Below the pieces are notes generated by a model. It made no database searches. It saw only the letters and a program-made list of their open reading frames with translations, and was not told the origin of the DNA. Of a stretch of 64,000 bases of DNA, positions 61,301-64,000 are shown one piece after another. The stretch's first letter is position 1. The number at the start of each line of letters is the position of its first letter. The stretch is taken from NCBI GenBank assembly GCA_965223835.1, contig CBDCXQ010000001.1, positions 1,736,001 to 1,800,000 on the forward strand. Reading direction: 5' to 3'. This DNA comes from CAVYXZ01 sp965223835 (lineage in GTDB: Bacteria; Chloroflexota; Anaerolineae; Aggregatilineales; Phototrophicaceae). Position numbers and translations under genes: made by a program.

Positions 61301-61538
61301 CGGATGCTGACGCATCCGCTGCGAACGGCTTCGCGCCGTTCGCGGGTGTCCCGCCTGTATTACACCGTGATACCGCGTATCTAGCGGTTAGCGGGACACC
61401 CTACCCATTACGCAGTAAGGGTAGCGAGTTTAATCAACTCGCTCCTCACACGCCGGAGAGGCTTAGCGCGCCATGCTCCGCAGTGTCGCGCCAGCACCGG
61501 TTGTCGCGTGCGCCGCCGGTGCTGGATAGCATGGCGCG
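61301..61538. other. Array of perfect hairpins between relaxase and RHH genes
   Basis: At least six perfect stems: 61301-61318 (7 bp, loop TGAC), 61321-61343 (9 bp, GCGAACGGC/GCCGTTCGC), 61344-61401 (11 bp, GGGTGTCCCGC/GCGGGACACCC), 61401-61424 (10 bp with one bulge), 61423-61443 (8 bp, AGCGAGTT/AACTCGCT), and 61467-61538 (11 bp, CGCGCCATGCT/AGCATGGCGCG) enclosing a 10-bp stem at 61491-61525. It could be an oriT/single-strand origin or a structured RNA. Confidence 0.8.
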
Positions 61539-61611
61539 TCATGGGTCATGGCGCTCATGCCCGTCCGAAATTGGCATTTCGTCCGCTATCGAACCTGTTT
61601 ACGGAGTAATC

Positions 61612-62022
61612 ATGTCCGACAAAAACAAAACGCATTACACCAGCCGCCTCAGTCTGCACATCACACCAGCGATGAGCCACCGGCTGGATCAGATCGCGCT
61701 ACTGCGCGATGAAGCCAAAGCCGAGATCGTGCGCGCGGCACTGCGAGCCTATCTCGACGAGCAGGAGGACCTGCTGGGCAGCCGGAAGCATTTCACCAAG
61801 ATGTTCCAGCGTCGGGTGGATTACATGGAACGGCTGCTGGTCATCTGCCTGTGGCTGAACGTGCAGTCGATGCAGATTCTGTACGAGCGGGTGAAGCGCG
61901 AACCCTACGATCTGGCGGACTTGCTGCAAGACGCGATTGGCGCGGGCATCGCCACCGAGGATGGTGTGCATGGTCTGGTCGAACGTGCTGTCCAGCAGAA
62001 AACCAAACCGCCAGCAAAGTGA
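61612..62022 (+). CDS. Small DNA-binding-type protein of the mobile element (ribbon-helix-helix-like N-terminus)
   Basis: 136 residues. HYTSRLSLHITPAMSHRLDQIALLRDEAKAEIVRAALRAYLDEQEDLL fits a ribbon-helix-helix fold, as found in relaxosome or partition accessory proteins. The rest is helical (residues 60-130). ATG 61612 has ACGGAG 5 nt upstream. The frame stays open far upstream through the hairpin array, but that part has no protein-like pattern. It likely binds the adjacent hairpin/oriT region, which is inference. Confidence 0.7.
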   Translation: MSDKNKTHYTSRLSLHITPAMSHRLDQIALLRDEAKAEIVRAALRAYLDEQEDLLGSRKHFTKMFQRRVDYMERLLVICLWLNVQSMQILYERVKREPYDLADLLQDAIGAGIATEDGVHGLVERAVQQKTKPPAK

Positions 62023-62135
62023 TGGACTGGCGGTACGGCTAGAACGGTTTATCTCGAAATTCGACACTTTGAGCATACACCAATCTGGCCGTGCTGTCCA
62101 CGAAATGTAAGACACTGCATAAAAGGAGAACCATC

Positions 62136-64000
62136 GTGAACAGTACGAGTACGCCGCCCGTTGTTCAGGCGGCACAAGCTAATGTCATTGAAGCTGCAAA
62201 GGGTTATGCGGCGCTGGGGATGAGCATCATTCCGCTGAAAGGTAAACGTCCGGCGCTGAATAGCTGGACGCAGTACCAGCAGAGTAGGGCATCTGAAGCG
62301 GAAGCGGAAGCATGGTACAAACAAGGCATCCTGCAAAACATCGGCATTGTCTGTGGGACCGTATCGGGCAATCTGGTCGTGCTCGACCTAGACGGCGCGG
62401 CGGGCTATCCCGCTTTCGCCGCGAGCTTTCCGCAACTGGCCGATACCTACACGGTTGCTACCGGCGGGGGTGTGGGGCGGCATGTTTACTTCTGGGTTGA
62501 GCAGATGCCACCGAGCGTCAAGGCGATGGGCACGCCGATTGGCAATCTGGAGCTGTGCGGCGAGGGACGGCAGGTGGTCGCGCCACCGAGTGTACATCCA
62601 ACCACCGGGCAACCATACCGTGTCAAGAAGGTGCGTGATATCCTGCGAGTGCCTGACCTGGACGAACTGGTGCAGTGGATAGAAGCATTCAAGCCACGCG
62701 AATCGCAGTCTAATTGGAAGCCGCCATCGCGGGTGAGCTTCCCAACAGGTGAGGCGATAATCAACCCGCGTGTACTGGATGCCATCGCGCATGACCTGCT
62801 GCACTCCGGTTTCAAGCAGCATGGTGACTGGTTACACGGGCGTTGCATCCATCCCAAACGCCACAAAAACGGTGATCGCAACCCCAGCTTCGGCTTCAAC
62901 ATCAGGAGTGGTTACGGCCATTGTTACGTCTGCGGCACGATGCTAGCGAAAGCGGTGTGCGAAACGCTGAACATCGACCCGGATCAGTTTGGTGGGTTGG
63001 TCGAACGGCCTGAACCACCAGTTATTCACGCAGTGTCACACATAAAGCGAGAACCAGCACCGGAGAAACTGAAAGACCCACCACCGCCCGTGCCGACGAA
63101 CTACAAACTCCCAGACTGGTTACAGCAGTACATGGATTGGGCGGGGACAACCGGCAACCAGACACCCATGATTTTCCATCAGGCGGCGGGACTCTGGCTG
63201 CTGGCAACTGCGGTCGGACGCAGGCTCTATGGTGAAGCGCCGTGGGGTGTGAAGATTTACCCTAATCTTTACCTGATGTTGGTCGCAGGGACAACGTTCT
63301 ACCGCAAATCGACGGCGTACAAGCTGGCGGAGCAGGTGGCCCGGCAGGCCATCCCGCATATGCTCATGCCCACACCGGGTTCGCCCGAACGCTTTCAGGA
63401 GGCGCTGGCCGGGCGGATGCCGTCTAATTTCGACAAGCTCGCTCGTGAACAGCAGGAACGGCTGACGAAAGCCCAGCCCTTTGCTGCTCAACGTGGACTG
63501 TTGAAGGACGAAGTAGCAGGCTTGTTCGGCGCGATTAACCGCAAAGACTATATGGTCGGCATGAAGGACCTGCTGATGGAACTCTACGACTGCCCGGACT
63601 ACTTCGATAAAGACACGCAAACTGGGCTGAACATTGTCGAGAATGCGGCACTTTCCATCTTGGGCGTAACCACACCTGCCAGCCTGTCGTGTGCCGTTAG
63701 CACGGGAGATTGGGATAATGGCTTGCTGATTCGCTTCGCCCTGTTATCGCCCGAACCCAACTATGCCGAGCGGCCCGCCGCCAAGCAGTATCGCAACGTG
63801 CCTCAGTCACTGATCGACGATTTGAAGGCGCTGCATGACCGTCTGCCAGCACCTCGTCAGTCGGAAATGGGCATGAAAGCGCCGGGCGCGCTTCGGCTGA
63901 ATGTCCGGTGCTGGGAACAGTGCCAGAGTTACGGCGACTGGCTGCGGCGCATGTGTGATCCGGGGCGAGATACCGAACTGGATGACCGGCTGAAAGGGGT
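62136..64000 (+). CDS. Primase-polymerase / DUF3987 replication protein (3' partial)
   Basis: The frame is open from GTG 62136 (AGGAG 7 nt upstream) to the window end, over 621 residues. The N-terminal bifunctional prim-pol domain has MSIIPLKGKRPAL, VVLDLDG (catalytic Asp pair) and GGVGRHVYFW (His). GRCIHPKRHKNGDRNPSF... CYVCG is a CHC2/zinc-finger-like segment. From residue 320 a DUF3987-like helicase domain begins (WLQQYMDWAG), with a degenerate P-loop VAGTTFYRKST and FDKLAREQQE. Such proteins initiate and extend replication of plasmids, ICEs and phage satellites. The C-terminus is not visible. Confidence 0.88.
   Translation, partial: MNSTSTPPVVQAAQANVIEAAKGYAALGMSIIPLKGKRPALNSWTQYQQSRASEAEAEAWYKQGILQNIGIVCGTVSGNLVVLDLDGAAGYPAFAASFPQLADTYTVATGGGVGRHVYFWVEQMPPSVKAMGTPIGNLELCGEGRQVVAPPSVHPTTGQPYRVKKVRDILRVPDLDELVQWIEAFKPRESQSNWKPPSRVSFPTGEAIINPRVLDAIAHDLLHSGFKQHGDWLHGRCIHPKRHKNGDRNPSFGFNIRSGYGHCYVCGTMLAKAVCETLNIDPDQFGGLVERPEPPVIHAVSHIKREPAPEKLKDPPPPVPTNYKLPDWLQQYMDWAGTTGNQTPMIFHQAAGLWLLATAVGRRLYGEAPWGVKIYPNLYLMLVAGTTFYRKSTAYKLAEQVARQAIPHMLMPTPGSPERFQEALAGRMPSNFDKLAREQQERLTKAQPFAAQRGLLKDEVAGLFGAINRKDYMVGMKDLLMELYDCPDYFDKDTQTGLNIVENAALSILGVTTPASLSCAVSTGDWDNGLLIRFALLSPEPNYAERPAAKQYRNVPQSLIDDLKALHDRLPAPRQSEMGMKAPGALRLNVRCWEQCQSYGDWLRRMCDPGRDTELDDRLKG

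Noticed and set aside
61273..61611. Frame upstream of the RHH-type gene, continuous through the hairpin array
   Set aside because: It lacks protein-like composition, consists mostly of hairpin arms, and the Shine-Dalgarno and conserved fold point to ATG 61612.
1..64000. CRISPR arrays, riboswitches and rRNA genes
   Set aside because: No regularly spaced identical repeats, no recognised riboswitch core and no rRNA sequence were seen by eye; covariance searches were not possible.

Overview
This window looks like chromosomal DNA of a Gram-positive-type or monoderm-like environmental bacterium, most plausibly a Chloroflexota (Anaerolineae-type) organism. That is inference from the gene neighbourhoods and protein style; no rRNA or marker gene is present to settle it. 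It has two parts: a housekeeping backbone (1-19.8 kb) and a long accessory region (19.8-64 kb) that starts exactly at a tRNA-Asp gene.

Backbone (1-19.8 kb): the end of an M23 peptidase gene; a DUF59 protein divergent from a complete SUF iron-sulfur cluster operon (sufC-B-D-S-U) that runs on into a Rieske ferredoxin, a glycerophosphodiesterase and a methyltransferase; tRNA-His; a START-like protein with a long acidic tail; a small membrane-protein operon ending in a YtxH-like gene; the NAD(P)H-hydrate repair enzyme; a polyprenyl diphosphate synthase; an orphan histidine kinase; a DinG-type exonuclease-helicase; a lipoprotein; and tRNA-Asp.

Island (19.8-57.95 kb): 16 bp of the tRNA-Asp 3' end are repeated at 57938-57953, so about 38 kb is bracketed like an integrated element. 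Its core is a D-apiose/D-apionate utilisation locus. Catabolic genes on the minus strand encode a predicted D-apionate lactonase, a RuBisCO-like protein, a 3-oxo-isoapionate kinase (DUF1537), a D-apionate oxidoisomerase, a xylose-isomerase-like TIM barrel protein and a Gfo/Idh/MocA dehydrogenase. Around them are apiosidase-like (DUF4038/GH140) glycosidases, two nucleoside-hydrolase-fold proteins, a sulfatase, two complete CUT1-type ABC sugar importers and two GntR/FCD regulators. Repeated TTGTATACAA-type operators lie in front of several of these genes. The predicted flow is: outside glycan or apioside, then import, then apiose release, oxidation to apionate, and 3-oxo-isoapionate 4-phosphate split by the RuBisCO-like protein. 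One apiosidase copy and one HAD gene are broken. The right part of the island holds IS wreckage, a MacB-type ABC exporter with two adaptor proteins, and an OmpR/EnvZ-type two-component pair.

Second mobile element (58-64 kb, runs off the window): a membrane protein gene split by a complete IS3-family element with a 4-bp target duplication, a small zinc-ribbon ORF, a HUH relaxase-like protein, a noncoding segment almost entirely made of perfect hairpins, a small DNA-binding-type protein and a primase-polymerase/DUF3987 replication protein. This is the gene kit of an integrative or plasmid-like element stacked next to the apiose island.
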